This document shows, one piece after another, positions 21,365 to 30,294 of a DNA stretch of 64,000 bases. Position 1 is the stretch's first letter. Each line of letters starts with the position of its first letter. The DNA is taken from positions 214,527-278,526 of the forward strand of contig JADMXW010000004.1 of NCBI GenBank assembly GCA_015548865.1, given 5' to 3'. Made by a program: the position numbers and the translations under genes. The notes beneath the pieces are model-generated. The model was not told where the DNA came from. It saw only the letters and a program-made list of their open reading frames with translations, and ran no database searches. Source of the stretch: Serratia marcescens (GTDB lineage Bacteria; Pseudomonadota; Gammaproteobacteria; Enterobacterales; Enterobacteriaceae).

Positions 21365-22543
21365 TTATCCGGTAACCTTGACGGCACCTGCAACGGAGAC
21401 AGCCAGCTTCACTGCATCATCAATGTTCTGAGCCATTGCCAGTGCCACACCCATGCGACGTTTACCCTGAATATCTGGCTTGGCAAAAAGCCGTATTTGT
21501 GTACCTGGATGCAGCGCGTTTTCTAATCCGCTATAGCTGACGTTATCGCTCACCAATTCGGGTAGAATAACGGCAGAGGCTGCTGGGCCATATTGTCTTA
21601 CCGCACCGACGGGCAAGCCAAGGAATGCGCGGACGTGCAGGGCGAACTCGGAAAGATCCTGCGAGATCAACGTTACCATACCTGTATCATGTGGACGCGG
21701 TGACACTTCACTGAAGATAACCTCATCGCCGCACACAAACAATTCCACACCAAACAAACCGTAACCTCCGAGTGCAATGACCACATCACTTGCGATTTGC
21801 TGTGCACGGGCCAGAGCCAACTCGCTCATCTGCTGCGGTTGCCATGATTCACGATAGTCACCATCTTCCTGACGATGTCCGATGGGAGCACAAAAATGAA
21901 TACCGTCGCTGGCACGGATGGTTAATAACGTGATTTCGAAATCAAAGTTGACCAAGCCCTCCACAATGACTTTTCCGCCTCCAGCACGACCACCCTCCTG
22001 TGCATATTTCCAGGCCAGGTCACGCTGTTCTTCCTGGCGAATCAAGCTTTGTCCCTTACCGGAGGAACTCATGACTGGCTTGACGATGCAAGGGTAGCCT
22101 ATATCGGCAACCGCATGTTGGAACTCTGTTTCATTTCCCGCAAAACGGTAGGGAGAGGTTGGCAGCTCCAATGTTTCGGCTGCAAGGCGACGAATGCCTT
22201 CGCGGTTCATTGTCAGGCGCGTGGCTTTAGCGCAAGGTACGACATGATGGCCTTCCTGTTCTAGCGTCTCCAACATATCCGTGGCAATCGCTTCGATCTC
22301 CGGCACGATGTAATCGGGGCGCTCAAGCTCGATAACGGCACGCAACGCTGCACCATCCAGCATATTAATGACGTGGCTGCGGTGGGCGATATGCATGGCA
22401 GGAGCATTAGCATAGCGATCGACGCCGATCACCTCAACGCCTAGCCGCTGGCATTCTATCGCCACTTCTTTACCCAGTTCTCCGCAACCTAATAACATTA
22501 CGCGTGTCGCACCTGCTCGTAGTGCTGTTCCAACCGTTAACAT
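21365..22543 (-). CDS. purT: formate-dependent phosphoribosylglycinamide formyltransferase PurT
   Basis: An ATP-grasp enzyme of purine synthesis that makes formyl-GAR from GAR, formate and ATP. The 392-residue protein starts [19 protein letters not shown] at 22543, with another ATG immediately upstream. It shows the family motifs [45 protein letters not shown] and [15 protein letters not shown]. The open frame upstream of 22546 is not coding: it runs over the PurR operator at 22584-22599. The gene is convergent with eda. Confidence 0.97.
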   Translation of the reverse strand: MLTVGTALRAGATRVMLLGCGELGKEVAIECQRLGVEVIGVDRYANAPAMHIAHRSHVINMLDGAALRAVIELERPDYIVPEIEAIATDMLETLEQEGHHVVPCAKATRLTMNREGIRRLAAETLELPTSPYRFAGNETEFQHAVADIGYPCIVKPVMSSSGKGQSLIRQEEQRDLAWKYAQEGGRAGGGKVIVEGLVNFDFEITLLTIRASDGIHFCAPIGHRQEDGDYRESWQPQQMSELALARAQQIASDVVIALGGYGLFGVELFVCGDEVIFSEVSPRPHDTGMVTLISQDLSEFALHVRAFLGLPVGAVRQYGPAASAVILPELVSDNVSYSGLENALHPGTQIRLFAKPDIQGKRRMGVALAMAQNIDDAVKLAVSVAGAVKVTG

Positions 22544-22583
22544 CATGCATTCCCACTCTGTATTGACATGGCGCGCAGTATAA

Positions 22584-22599
22584 ACGAAAACGTTTGCGT
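22584..22599. promoter_or_regulatory. PurR operator upstream of purT
   Basis: ACGAAAACGTTTGCGT on the plus strand is the exact complement of ACGCAAACGTTTTCGT, the consensus PurR site. It lies about 40 bases before the purT start, predicting purine repression. Confidence 0.9.
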
Positions 22600-22721
22600 A
22601 CGCATTAGCATCGGGAAAGGCTAGATCAATCTGCAATAAACTTGCTACTGCAGGTTACTTCCCTTGGCTTTACCCGTGAATCGTGCCACGATTTTCTTTC
22701 CAGCAAACAGGATGGCACGCA

Positions 22722-24755
22722 ATGAAAGCACCTCAGGCAGAAAAACGTCCGTACCCCCTCACGATCCACGGCGACACCCGCATTGATAATTACTATTGGC
22801 TACGTGACGATACGCGTGAAGATCCAGCAGTATTGTCTTATCTGCACGCGGAGAACACGTATTGCGCTTCGCATATGCAACCTTACGATGCAGTGAAAGA
22901 AACGCTTTATCAGGAGATGGTAGCAAGGATCCCAGCTCAAGATGCGTCGGTGCCTTATGTTAAACGTGGTTATCGCTATCAGACACGCTACGAATCGGGT
23001 AAAGAATACGCGCTCTACGTGCGGCAACTTGCGTCGGAAACAGAGCATTGGCAACTGTTGCTGGATGAGAATGAACGTGCCGCAGACAGTGAATTCTATA
23101 ATCTGGGGGCGTTGTCCGTCAGTCCAGATAATCGGTTACTTGCGCTGGCAGAAGATAAAATATCTCGCCGTCAGTACGACATTCGTTTTCGCAACCTTGA
23201 CACCGGGGAGTGGTTACCTGACGTCATTGAGCAAGTCTCGGCGAACATGCAGTGGAGTGCGGATGCATCCACTATTTACTACGTACGCAAGCACCCGCAG
23301 ACGCTGCTTCCCTATCAGGTGTTCTTGCATCGCCTCGGTGATGATATCAGTCATGATCGGTTAGTATACGAAGAGCTTGATGATACGTATTACGTTAGTT
23401 TGGGGGAAACCACCTCTGAGGACTATATCGTTATCTTTCTGAGTAGCACGACCAGTACAGAAGTTCGCTTACTGGATGCACACGATCTTGATGCAAATCC
23501 TCGCGTTTTTATTCCCCGTCGTAAAGATCATGAATATGGTGTAGACCACTATCAGGGGGCGTTCTATTTGCGTTCTAACCGTGATGGCAAAAACTTCGGC
23601 CTATATCGCACCACCACCTGGGATGAATCTGCACTGGAAACGCTGGTGGCTCCCCATGCCAGCCGTGTGTTGGAGAGTTTTGAGCTGTTCCGCGATTGGT
23701 TGGTTCTCGAAGAAAGGGAAAGGGGGTTGACCTGCCTTCGTCAGATTCATTGGCAAACCGGGGCGGAAAAAAATATTCGTTTCAACGATCCCAGCTATGT
23801 TACTTGGCTTGCATATAACCCTACGCCCGACACGTCATTGTTGCGTTATGGCTATTCGTCAATGACTACGCCTACCTCATTATACGAGATTGATTTGGAC
23901 AGTGACGAGCAGCGCTTGCTCAAGCAGGCCGAAGTTAAACAGTTTACCTCCTCTGATTACTGCAGCGAACGCCTGTGGTTTACCATGCGTGATGGTGTCG
24001 AGGTCCCTGTGTCACTGGTGTACCGGCGAGATAGCTATAAACCGGGCAATAATCCGCTATTGGTGTATGGCTATGGCGCTTATGGCAGCAGTATGGAACC
24101 GGATTTTAGCGTGAGCCGCCTTAGCCTGTTGGATCGGGGATTTGTGTTTGCTTTGACCCATATTCGCGGTGGTGGTGAGTTGGGGCAGCAATGGTATGAC
24201 GATGGTCGTTTACTCAATAAAATGCACTCCTTCACAGATTTCATTGATATCTCTCGCGCATTGGTGGCACAGGGATATGGCAGTGAAAAGCAGCTTTATG
24301 CTATGGGGGGCAGTGCGGGGGGATTGCTGATGGGCGCGGTTATTAATCTGGCCCCCGAACTGTTTAAAGGCGTGGTAGCACAGGTCCCATTTGTGGATGT
24401 ATTGACCACCATGCTCGATGAGTCAATTCCATTAACTACCGGGGAATACGACGAGTGGGGTAACCCCAACGAACAGCGTTACTATGATTACATCAAGGGA
24501 TACAGTCCTTATGACAATGTCAGTACGCAGTCCTATCCGCATCTGCTGATCACCACGGGATTGCATGACTCGCAAGTCCAATACTGGGAGCCTGCTAAGT
24601 GGGTTGCCAAACTGCGTGAACTGAAAACCGACGATAATTTGTTGCTGTTGCTAACGGATATGGATGCCGGACACGGTGGGAAATCGGGACGGTTTAAGCG
24701 CTATGAAGACATTGCGCTGGAATATGCATTTTTGCTGATGGTCAGGGATAAGTGA
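22722..24755 (+). CDS. ptrB: oligopeptidase B (PtrB)
   Basis: A cytoplasmic serine peptidase of the prolyl oligopeptidase family (S9A) that cleaves after Arg and Lys in short peptides. From the ATG at 22722 the protein is 677 residues. The N-terminal propeller domain starts [20 protein letters not shown]. The C-terminal hydrolase domain has the nucleophile in [13 protein letters not shown] and the catalytic His in [13 protein letters not shown] longer frame starting at GTG 22683 is possible but extends past the family N-terminus. It is transcribed divergently from purT. Confidence 0.95.
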   Translation: MKAPQAEKRPYPLTIHGDTRIDNYYWLRDDTREDPAVLSYLHAENTYCASHMQPYDAVKETLYQEMVARIPAQDASVPYVKRGYRYQTRYESGKEYALYVRQLASETEHWQLLLDENERAADSEFYNLGALSVSPDNRLLALAEDKISRRQYDIRFRNLDTGEWLPDVIEQVSANMQWSADASTIYYVRKHPQTLLPYQVFLHRLGDDISHDRLVYEELDDTYYVSLGETTSEDYIVIFLSSTTSTEVRLLDAHDLDANPRVFIPRRKDHEYGVDHYQGAFYLRSNRDGKNFGLYRTTTWDESALETLVAPHASRVLESFELFRDWLVLEERERGLTCLRQIHWQTGAEKNIRFNDPSYVTWLAYNPTPDTSLLRYGYSSMTTPTSLYEIDLDSDEQRLLKQAEVKQFTSSDYCSERLWFTMRDGVEVPVSLVYRRDSYKPGNNPLLVYGYGAYGSSMEPDFSVSRLSLLDRGFVFALTHIRGGGELGQQWYDDGRLLNKMHSFTDFIDISRALVAQGYGSEKQLYAMGGSAGGLLMGAVINLAPELFKGVVAQVPFVDVLTTMLDESIPLTTGEYDEWGNPNEQRYYDYIKGYSPYDNVSTQSYPHLLITTGLHDSQVQYWEPAKWVAKLRELKTDDNLLLLLTDMDAGHGGKSGRFKRYEDIALEYAFLLMVRDK

Positions 24756-24842
24756 AAAACAAAGTGAACGTTGGAATATAAGGTTTAGTCTGCTTGAGTA
24801 ATCCCGCTGAGTGCGGGATTACCCGTTCAGCGCACTACGTTA

Positions 24843-24959
24843 TCAGCTCACAGTATCTGTTTGCTGAGCGCGTTTGGACCGTTTATCCGCACGTTTTTCT
24901 GCTGCAGTTTTCAACGGTTTTTTCTTACTGTTTTTCTTGCTGTCCATGCCTTTACTCAT
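24843..24959 (-). CDS. 38-residue lysine-rich small protein
   Basis: A very short frame reads MSKGMDSKKNSKKKPLKTAA then EKRADKRSKRAQQTDTVS, stop at 24843. It has a proper ribosome site (AAAGAGG eight bases before the ATG at 24959), a charged composition (mostly Lys and Arg, no hydrophobic stretch) and no overlap with another gene. Such Lys-rich peptides suggest nucleic-acid or ribosome binding, but no function is known to me. It lies between ptrB and holE. Confidence 0.65.
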   Translation of the reverse strand: MSKGMDSKKNSKKKPLKTAAEKRADKRSKRAQQTDTVS

Positions 24960-25061
24960 TTGATTTGCCTCTTTCGGTAAAAGGTGGTGTGCCCCACCAT
25001 TAACCGCCTGTTCGGCATAATATGCAAGTGAAAAAAGGGAAAACGGACATCAAATTTAGGG

Positions 25062-25292
25062 CTACTTCGCTTTGGGCTCGTAGGGAAGGCGAGAGAGCTG
25101 CAACGATCGTTGGCGGTAGAACGCGATACGCTCGCGAAAGTAGTCTCGCAGGTGCTCGGGCTGCTCTCTTTCCACCACTTCTGGAATAACAGGCATGTTG
25201 TATCTTTCCTTAAATGCCACGCCGGAGGCCGCGAGATCAACGTTAACTTTTTCCATCTCTTGCGCTGAGAGATTAGCCAGATTGTATTCCAT
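25062..25292 (-). CDS. holE: DNA polymerase III theta subunit (HolE)
   Basis: Theta is the small third subunit of the polymerase III core and binds and steadies the epsilon proofreading subunit. The 76-residue protein, started at the ATG 25292, reads [20 protein letters not shown] and ends [12 protein letters not shown], closely matching E. coli HolE, also 76 residues. The frame continues upstream to 25358, but those residues have no counterpart in the family. Confidence 0.95.
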   Translation of the reverse strand: MEYNLANLSAQEMEKVNVDLAASGVAFKERYNMPVIPEVVEREQPEHLRDYFRERIAFYRQRSLQLSRLPYEPKAK

Positions 25293-25457
25293 CGTTATCA
25301 TCCTCAAGGCTGCTTTGGGGGAACATAATAGCAGTTTTTTGGCGGTGTGGACATTCACGGGGGATCCTCCTGCACAAGGCTAAATAAGAATTATTTATGG
25401 AATATAGATTTAAAATTAAAGAACGAATTTTGTTAATGGTGATTTCTTTCCTATTTT

Positions 25458-25476
25458 AGAAATGGAAATCATTCTC
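25458..25476. promoter_or_regulatory. Fur-box-like site upstream of ftnA
   Basis: AGAAATGGAAATCATTCTC matches 13 of 19 positions of the Fur consensus GATAATGATAATCATTATC. It lies 180 bases before the ftnA start, in a very AT-rich 366-base gap (25293-25658) without genes. In E. coli Fur activates ftnA from upstream sites, so the distance is compatible. Confidence 0.5.
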
Positions 25477-25658
25477 AAAAAAACGGCTTTAATTACGTTT
25501 TAATGAAATTGAAAACTGTTATCATTAAATTCAATGCATTGATTTCATATGATTTATTTATTGATTTAAATATCATGATAATAAAATGTTTTTTATTTAT
25601 TAACAGCAGGGCATAATGAGAAAAAATTGACTCGCCTGCCAAAGAGAAGGATTGCGAA

Positions 25659-26165
25659 ATGCTCAAAAAAGAGATGATTGAAAAATTAAACGACCAACTG
25701 AATCTGGAATTCTATTCCGCTAACTTATACCTGCAAATGAGTGCATGGTGTGGCGATAAAGGGTTTGAAGGTGCGTCGGCATTTCTAAAGTCGCATTCGC
25801 AAGAAGAGATGGAGCATATGCAACGCCTCTTTAACTACCTGGATGATACGGGTAGCATGCCTATTTTAGGCGCAATCGCCGCGCCTCCGGTTGATTTTTC
25901 CTCACTGGCTGATGTGTTTAAACAGACCTATGAGCATGAACAACTCATTACGCAAAAAATCAATGAGCTTGCGCATGCCGCAATGACACAGCAGGATTAT
26001 TCAACCTTTAACTTCTTGCAGTGGTATGTTGCTGAGCAGCATGAAGAAGAAAAATTGTTCAAATCTATCCTGGATAAACTGGCGCTGGTCAATAAGGCCG
26101 AAGGCGGCCTGTTCTTTATCGATCAGGATTTGAAAAAAATGACTGCTACTCCAGCACAACCGTAA
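25659..26165 (+). CDS. ftnA: bacterial non-heme ferritin FtnA
   Basis: A 24-mer iron storage protein of the cytoplasm. The 168-residue protein begins [20 protein letters not shown] with the first ferroxidase Glu at residue 17. [10 protein letters not shown] (about residues 49-58) supplies Glu50 and His53, and the later [11 protein letters not shown] and [13 protein letters not shown] segments give the remaining ligands. Ribosome site is GAGAAGGA. A hairpin at 26183-26213 probably ends the transcript. Confidence 0.96.
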   Translation: MLKKEMIEKLNDQLNLEFYSANLYLQMSAWCGDKGFEGASAFLKSHSQEEMEHMQRLFNYLDDTGSMPILGAIAAPPVDFSSLADVFKQTYEHEQLITQKINELAHAAMTQQDYSTFNFLQWYVAEQHEEEKLFKSILDKLALVNKAEGGLFFIDQDLKKMTATPAQP

Positions 26166-26182
26166 TTGTCGTAATACGCGAT

Positions 26183-26217
26183 ACCCTTGAACCGGAATAT
26201 CTGGTACAAGGGTGTTC
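26183..26217 (+). terminator. probable ftnA terminator
   Basis: ACCCTTG (26183-26189) pairs with CAAGGGT (26207-26213), with extra ACC/GGT pairs inside. The T-tail is weak, so this is less certain than the other terminators. Confidence 0.45.
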
Positions 26218-26222
26218 GTTAA

Positions 26223-26402
26223 TTAGCACACGCCAAAATCACCCTCTTCACGGTAGAAAGAGACGCTGTCAATGCTGATTTCTATCTCTTTTTCGATTGG
26301 GTCATCAATTCTGGCACAGTAAAGCATGTCATCCTGCACGCTAATGACCTGCATTCTCGGTCCGCCAGTTTTGCATTGAACAATATCGCCGCGTTTGAAC
26401 AT
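26223..26402 (-). CDS. YodC-like DUF2158 small protein
   Basis: A 59-residue protein, MFKRGDIVQCKTGGPRMQVI through REEGDFGVC, resembling the YodC family (DUF2158) with its F-K-x-GD-x-V-x-KTGGP-x-M start. The ribosome site AAAGGAGG is excellent. It follows the membrane protein gene by 18 bases on the same strand and is presumably cotranscribed. The function is not known; the family looks like a small all-beta fold. Confidence 0.8.
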   Translation of the reverse strand: MFKRGDIVQCKTGGPRMQVISVQDDMLYCARIDDPIEKEIEISIDSVSFYREEGDFGVC

Positions 26403-26420
26403 GTTCTCCCTCCTTTGTGT

Positions 26421-27446
26421 CTATACATCACGCTTGGTTTTCGCCCCCCAAAAGCCTGCGAGGGTACTACCAATAGCCCCGATTAGCAGCGCGAAGAATG
26501 ACCATAATGCCGCTTTGGCTGCTGCTTTGGACATCTGTTCTGCTTTCTCGGCCGCCTGTTTCTTCCAGAGCTCATAACGTTGCTGCGCCTGTTGAATATT
26601 AGCTTGTACCTCAGAGAGGCGCTCGCTAACGTCTTGTACTGCACGATCGCGGGTTCGAAGAATGTTTTCAACCATGCGGTCTGCCTCTGAGGAGGTAAAA
26701 TCGGTATTTTGAGCCAAAGCTCGCTTGATATCGTCACGATTAATATTAGCCGCGATGGTTTTACTGCGTTGCTTAAGTTTTTCGACGAGGGCTGAGGCTA
26801 CTTGATCGTTCGGCTCAGACCCGACCGCCATAAGGCGTGTCGCTGCCAAGATGTCATCTTTAGCACCCTGTAATTGTCCTTTGAGGTAATCAGGCTGTAA
26901 CGTGGGTATACCTGATTTGATTAAGGCACTTTCCACTTCACTCTGGAACCCATCCGGGGGTAAATGTGTATCCAGCATGATTTCCTCGAACAGATTGTGC
27001 CCTGCATTACCCATTGTTGACAGGCCACTACCCAACGCTTCACTGCCGGTTGAAAGCATTGAACCTGTTGCAGATGCGATGGTTCCCAGCGCATTGCCCG
27101 CTGTCTTTATCGAAGAACTTACTAGCATAGCCCCAAGCACAGAGGCGACCAGCAGCGCACTGGCCCAGTTCAAAAAACCGTGGATCATTCCATCGCAACC
27201 AGCCAGGCGGCCCGCGATAAACGATCCTGCGAATAAACTGATCACGATGGAGAACAGTGTCCACACGCCTACAGCCATGCCTGCGCCATTGACCGGATCG
27301 TCAGAGGTCGGTTCCACCATAGCAAAACCCAGACTACTGCCTAAGGTAGACAACAATATAGAAATCGCCATAACAGTCACGATGCCTGCAATGATACTTC
27401 CCCACGATATCGTCTTTATTTGTTTAGCTTCATATGCAACGCTCAT
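26421..27446 (-). CDS. membrane protein with central coiled coil, function unknown
   Basis: A 341-residue protein. Three hydrophobic segments lie near the N-terminus (about 13-41, 55-82 and 88-110), with small-residue-rich sequence (GNALGTIASATGSMLSTGSE) after them. A long polar helical part follows (about 200-310, e.g. NILRTRDRAVQDVSERLSEV), then a last hydrophobic helix (about 313-333) ending GFWGAKTKRDV. I do not recognise a characterised family. The layout suggests an inner-membrane protein with a large helical soluble domain. The ribosome site GGAGAAACT precedes the ATG, and the YodC-like gene follows. Confidence 0.7.
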   Translation of the reverse strand: MSVAYEAKQIKTISWGSIIAGIVTVMAISILLSTLGSSLGFAMVEPTSDDPVNGAGMAVGVWTLFSIVISLFAGSFIAGRLAGCDGMIHGFLNWASALLVASVLGAMLVSSSIKTAGNALGTIASATGSMLSTGSEALGSGLSTMGNAGHNLFEEIMLDTHLPPDGFQSEVESALIKSGIPTLQPDYLKGQLQGAKDDILAATRLMAVGSEPNDQVASALVEKLKQRSKTIAANINRDDIKRALAQNTDFTSSEADRMVENILRTRDRAVQDVSERLSEVQANIQQAQQRYELWKKQAAEKAEQMSKAAAKAALWSFFALLIGAIGSTLAGFWGAKTKRDV

Positions 27447-27669
27447 AGTTTCTCCAATTTATTGATTAAAATATTAATACCAAGGAGTATAGGTAGCCTC
27501 AGTATTTTATTTTTAGTTAGGATTGAAATATGAAATTAAGTAGCAATAATGCTAAGGTGAAATAGATTATAAATAATAATGTCATAGTCACTTACGCTAG
27601 TGCTGTTGGTAGTAATTAGGTAAAAATAAAATACCAATCATTAATGCCGTGCGTGCTGCTAACGAATAT

Positions 27670-27720
27670 ATATCCGTCATACTTCACGTTTCCTGTGCGT
27701 TGGCTGTACGCGTTATTCGA
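27670..27720. repeat. degenerate half copy of the dispersed ATACCCGTCATAC repeat
   Basis: TATCCGTCATACTTCACGTT followed by TCCTGTGCGTTGGCTG resembles the left end of the repeat at 30678-30791 and of a repeat common in Serratia, Yersinia and Pectobacterium intergenic DNA. It lies in the 366-base AT-rich gap 27447-27812, which holds no gene I can support. Confidence 0.5.
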
Positions 27721-27812
27721 TTCAAACTCCTTACCCTCTCTACTGAGAATTGTTCGTCAGCAAGAGAAACTGATAGGATATCTTATTGATAACGATTATC
27801 AGAAAGGGATTT

Positions 27813-28142
27813 ATGATGATAAAACAAATGGTTGTGGCTGCTATTGCTCTTCTCTGCGCTTGTTCTCAGCGTGAAAGCGTGAATAATGAGTCTGCGGTGA
27901 TATCCAAGTGTATGCAAGCAACCAAGAACAGCGTGGCTAAACTCGCGGGCTGCGTCGAAGCGCAGTTCGATATAGACAGTGATGGCGTACCGCATAACAT
28001 AAAGATCACTCAATTTTTGTTAGATCGCGTGGATACGGACCAATTAATCAAGTCAATCTCCAAATGGCGCTATGAAAAAGATAAACCGCGCATTGGTATG
28101 ACGATTACGATTGTTTTCGGAGAACAAATAAACAGGCAGTGA
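27813..28142 (+). CDS. small lipoprotein with TonB-C-like domain
   Basis: From the ATG at 27813 the product is 109 residues. It has a lipoprotein signal peptide (MMIKQMVVAAIALLCAC, lipobox LCAC) and a mature part beginning CSQRES. The C-terminal 60 residues (AQFDIDSDGVPHNIKITQ, ISKWRYEKDKPRIGMTITIV) have the strand-helix-strand pattern of the TonB C-terminal fold, where WRY is typical. AGAAAGGGA precedes the ATG; the in-frame TTG at 27786 is unlikely. Function unknown; probably envelope-located. Confidence 0.7.
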   Translation: MMIKQMVVAAIALLCACSQRESVNNESAVISKCMQATKNSVAKLAGCVEAQFDIDSDGVPHNIKITQFLLDRVDTDQLIKSISKWRYEKDKPRIGMTITIVFGEQINRQ

Positions 28143-28350
28143 TCAATTAGCTGACTATAGCGCTATTCATGGGGAGATGAGCGTCATACCGTAGACCATG
28201 CTCATGATGGGCCAAAATCAGCGACATAGAATAGATTGAAAGCGCTGGCATCAGCATTTTCTCAGGTTGTTAGACTCCCTATTGTAGTAACATTAAGTAT
28301 AAATTTTCAGATTAATCTCAGGCGAAATAATACTTTTAAATTAATCAGTT

Positions 28351-28454
28351 AAAAAAAGACCGAATACGATTCCTGTATTCGGTCTAGGGAAATGGCTCTT
28401 GGGAGAGAGCCTTGCGCTAAAAGTTGGCATTTGTGCAAGCTAAATCAGCCTTGC
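28351..28454 (-). ncRNA. sdsR: SdsR (RyeB) small RNA
   Basis: Read on the minus strand from 28454, the sequence begins GCAAGGCTGATTTAGC, continues ATGCCAACTTTTAGCGCAAG and GGCTCTCTCCCAAGAGCC, then ATTTCCCTAGACCGAATAC, and ends in a GACCGAATAC/GTATTCGGTC hairpin followed by seven T residues. This matches my recollection of E. coli SdsR almost base for base, including the length of about 104 bases and the position next to yebY. SdsR is a sigma-S-dependent, Hfq/ProQ-bound RNA that lowers expression of several targets in stationary phase. In E. coli a longer RNA, SraC/RyeA, is made from the opposite strand; its promoter cannot be confirmed here. Confidence 0.93.
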
Positions 28455-28461
28455 CCTTTAA

Positions 28462-28467
28462 AGCGTA
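28462..28467 (-). promoter_or_regulatory. -10 element of sdsR
   Basis: On the minus strand CTACGCT (hexamer TACGCT) lies seven bases before the predicted sdsR start. The C before the TA is typical of sigma-S promoters. Confidence 0.55.
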
Positions 28468-28595
28468 GCCAACTTTTGACTGATTACCAGTGTTGCAGCG
28501 GCGTTCGTTTCATAACGTGAACACATTTCATACCCGTCGATAACGCCGTATTATCCGCATGTTAACATGTGGCTGAAATATAATCTTTTTTTCGA

Positions 28596-28940
28596 TCACT
28601 CATCGGCGCAGAGTTGTTCACCGCGCTCGATGAAAGGTTGTAAATCTTTCTTCTTGCCCGGTGCATTGGGGTCGTCCAGCCATATGACATCGATAGGTTG
28701 TGCATTAACCTGGCCGCTTTTCATTTGCGTCTTTGCAGCGGCGTTAAGCGGGTATTGCATCAGGGTTCCAGTATTCAGCGCAAAAACAGCCTTACCAGGG
28801 CGGCAAATTAACTGGACCTCTTCACGAGTAAATGCCCAACGATCACCGTATTGCTGACGGCTCAATGTGACCAGTTGGGCTGCCGCAGCGGCCTCGGCAC
28901 CGAGGGTGGCAAGGGTTAACGCTAAAATGATTTTTTTCAT
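28596..28940 (-). CDS. yebY: YebY (DUF2511) periplasmic protein
   Basis: A 114-residue exported protein. It has a signal peptide (KKIILALTLATLGAEAAAAA), then QLVTLSRQQYGDRWAFTREE, VQLICRPGKAVFALN, NAQPIDVIWLDDPN and PFIERGEQLC, the conserved core of YebY. Two cysteines (in LICRPG and EQLC) probably form a disulfide. No established function. Its neighbour sdsR matches the E. coli arrangement. Confidence 0.9.
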   Translation of the reverse strand: MKKIILALTLATLGAEAAAAAQLVTLSRQQYGDRWAFTREEVQLICRPGKAVFALNTGTLMQYPLNAAAKTQMKSGQVNAQPIDVIWLDDPNAPGKKKDLQPFIERGEQLCADE

Positions 28941-29154
28941 CGAGGTATCCCTGAGCTAAGCCGATAACGCGGCAAAATTACATATCGTTAATCAGCAAGT
29001 TACATAAATAAGTCTGAGCGCGATCATAAAGGGTGAGGGCAATGAAGTCGAGTCAAGGATAGAGTGGGCCCCATCATCACATATTTTCTGATTGAATCCC
29101 TGCTGAAAACCTGCGCATGCTAAGGATTATCACCTAATCACAGAGGATGTTGTC

Positions 29155-29844
29155 ATGGCTGATTCTCCTTCACTCTCAATCGGTTTTCTGCTTTTTCCCG
29201 GTGTTACCCAATTGGATCTGACCGGACCCTATGAGGTGTTTGTGCGTGCGCCGGGTGCGCAGGTGCATTTGATTTGGAAACAAATTGAGCCGGTCATCTC
29301 CGATCGGGGTCTGGCTATTTTGCCGACGGTCACTCTTGAGCATTGCCCCGTATTGGATGTGATTTGCATTCCGGGAGGGCCGGGGCAGATAGATTTGATG
29401 GAGGATGATACGATTTTACATTTTCTGCGCCAAAAAGCGGACGAAGTAAAACTGGTTACTTCGGTTTGCACTGGCTCGCTGGTTCTGGGAGCGGCGGGTT
29501 TATTGCGAGGCTATAAGGCAACAACACATTGGGGTTCGCTCGATCAGTTGGCGTTGCTGGGTGCTCAACCGGTTGATGCGCGTGTCGTTCACGATGGTAA
29601 CCGTATTAGTGGTGCTGGCGTAACCTCCGGTATTGATTTCGCGCTCACCGTTGTTGCTGGGCTTTACGGTGAAACAGTTGCGCAAGAGATTCAATTACAG
29701 TTGGAGTACGATCCTGAGCCGCCATTTAATTCTGGCTCGCCACGTTCGGCATCAACGGAACTGGTTCAAATCGTGCGTTTCAAGCAGACAGAATTTATCG
29801 AGAAACGTAGACAAGCGACCCTACGGGCCGCAGCACGGTTATAA
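29155..29844 (+). CDS. DJ-1/PfpI family protein, isonitrile hydratase-like
   Basis: A 229-residue protein of the DJ-1/PfpI superfamily, closest in pattern to isonitrile hydratases (InhA type). It starts with FLLFPGVTQLDLTGPYEVF and has the nucleophile elbow SVCTGSLVLGAAGLL with the catalytic Cys. These are followed by GYKATTHWGSLDQL and ISGAGVTSGIDFALTVV, the typical InhA-type sequence after the elbow. A genuine substrate cannot be told from sequence. GAGGATG precedes the ATG. It stands alone between yebY and the glycine-rich lipoprotein. Confidence 0.85.
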   Translation: MADSPSLSIGFLLFPGVTQLDLTGPYEVFVRAPGAQVHLIWKQIEPVISDRGLAILPTVTLEHCPVLDVICIPGGPGQIDLMEDDTILHFLRQKADEVKLVTSVCTGSLVLGAAGLLRGYKATTHWGSLDQLALLGAQPVDARVVHDGNRISGAGVTSGIDFALTVVAGLYGETVAQEIQLQLEYDPEPPFNSGSPRSASTELVQIVRFKQTEFIEKRRQATLRAAARL

Positions 29845-29896
29845 TCTGTCTCATATCAGGGCGCATAAGCACCCTGATAGTTACGTTGTTTGAAGA

Positions 29897-30115
29897 CTAT
29901 CCACGTCCGCCATATCCTGGGCCGCCACCGCCACCGCCACCGCCACCGCCACCGCCACCGCCACCGCCACCGCCACCGCCACCGCCACCGCCACCGCCAC
30001 CAGGCCCTTGCATTGGGCCTCCACCGCCATGTCCCCAACCGGGCCCCGGCCATATGCATCCACTCAGGGATGTTGTTATCACAACCGCCATCAACACGCA
30101 GAGCATTCTTTTCAT
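29897..30115 (-). CDS. glycine-rich small lipoprotein with a 27-glycine run
   Basis: A 72-residue protein: lipoprotein signal MKRMLCVLMAVVITTSLSGC (lipobox LSGC at residues 17-20), then IWPGPGWGHGGGGPMQGP, 27 consecutive glycines (residues 39-65) and PGYGGRG. GAGAGGTG before the ATG is a good ribosome site, and the signal peptide is the reason for choosing this strand and frame. The mature part is almost only Gly and Pro, so it should be unfolded and anchored to the envelope. Function unknown. The glycine run is a pure hexamer repeat and may vary in length between strains. Confidence 0.7.
   Translation of the reverse strand: MKRMLCVLMAVVITTSLSGCIWPGPGWGHGGGGPMQGPGGGGGGGGGGGGGGGGGGGGGGGGGGGPGYGGRG
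29922..30002. repeat. hexanucleotide microsatellite (CCGCCA)n
   Basis: Thirteen exact copies of CCGCCA (29922-29999) plus a partial copy make an uninterrupted 81-base tract encoding alternating GGT/GGC glycines on the minus strand. Length changes by slippage would add or remove two glycines per unit without shifting the frame. Confidence 0.95.
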
Positions 30116-30294
30116 GGTTCACCTCTCAGTAGATGAGCGAATTCTGCGTGGAGGTCACACAAAGCGAAATAGGCATAAGGCGGATTTTCGTTTTTTTAAC
30201 ACTTGATAAATATTTAGATACCAGTTGTTTGGTGTCACTGAGCTTTTGGAGAGGAAGGCGTATGCGTAAAAGCTGAGTTGGATGCGATCAGCCG

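Noticed and set aside
24799..24821. Hairpin TAATCCCGC/GCGGGATTA after ptrB as terminator
   Set aside because: Strong stem but no T-run on either strand.
27786..27812. TTG start extending the lipoprotein
   Set aside because: It would disrupt the signal peptide; the ATG at 27813 has a ribosome site.
29886..30206. Plus-strand polyproline and His-Arg repeat frames across the microsatellite
   Set aside because: They arise from translating the CCGCCA repeat in other frames; neither has a convincing start or ribosome site, whereas the minus frame has a lipoprotein signal.
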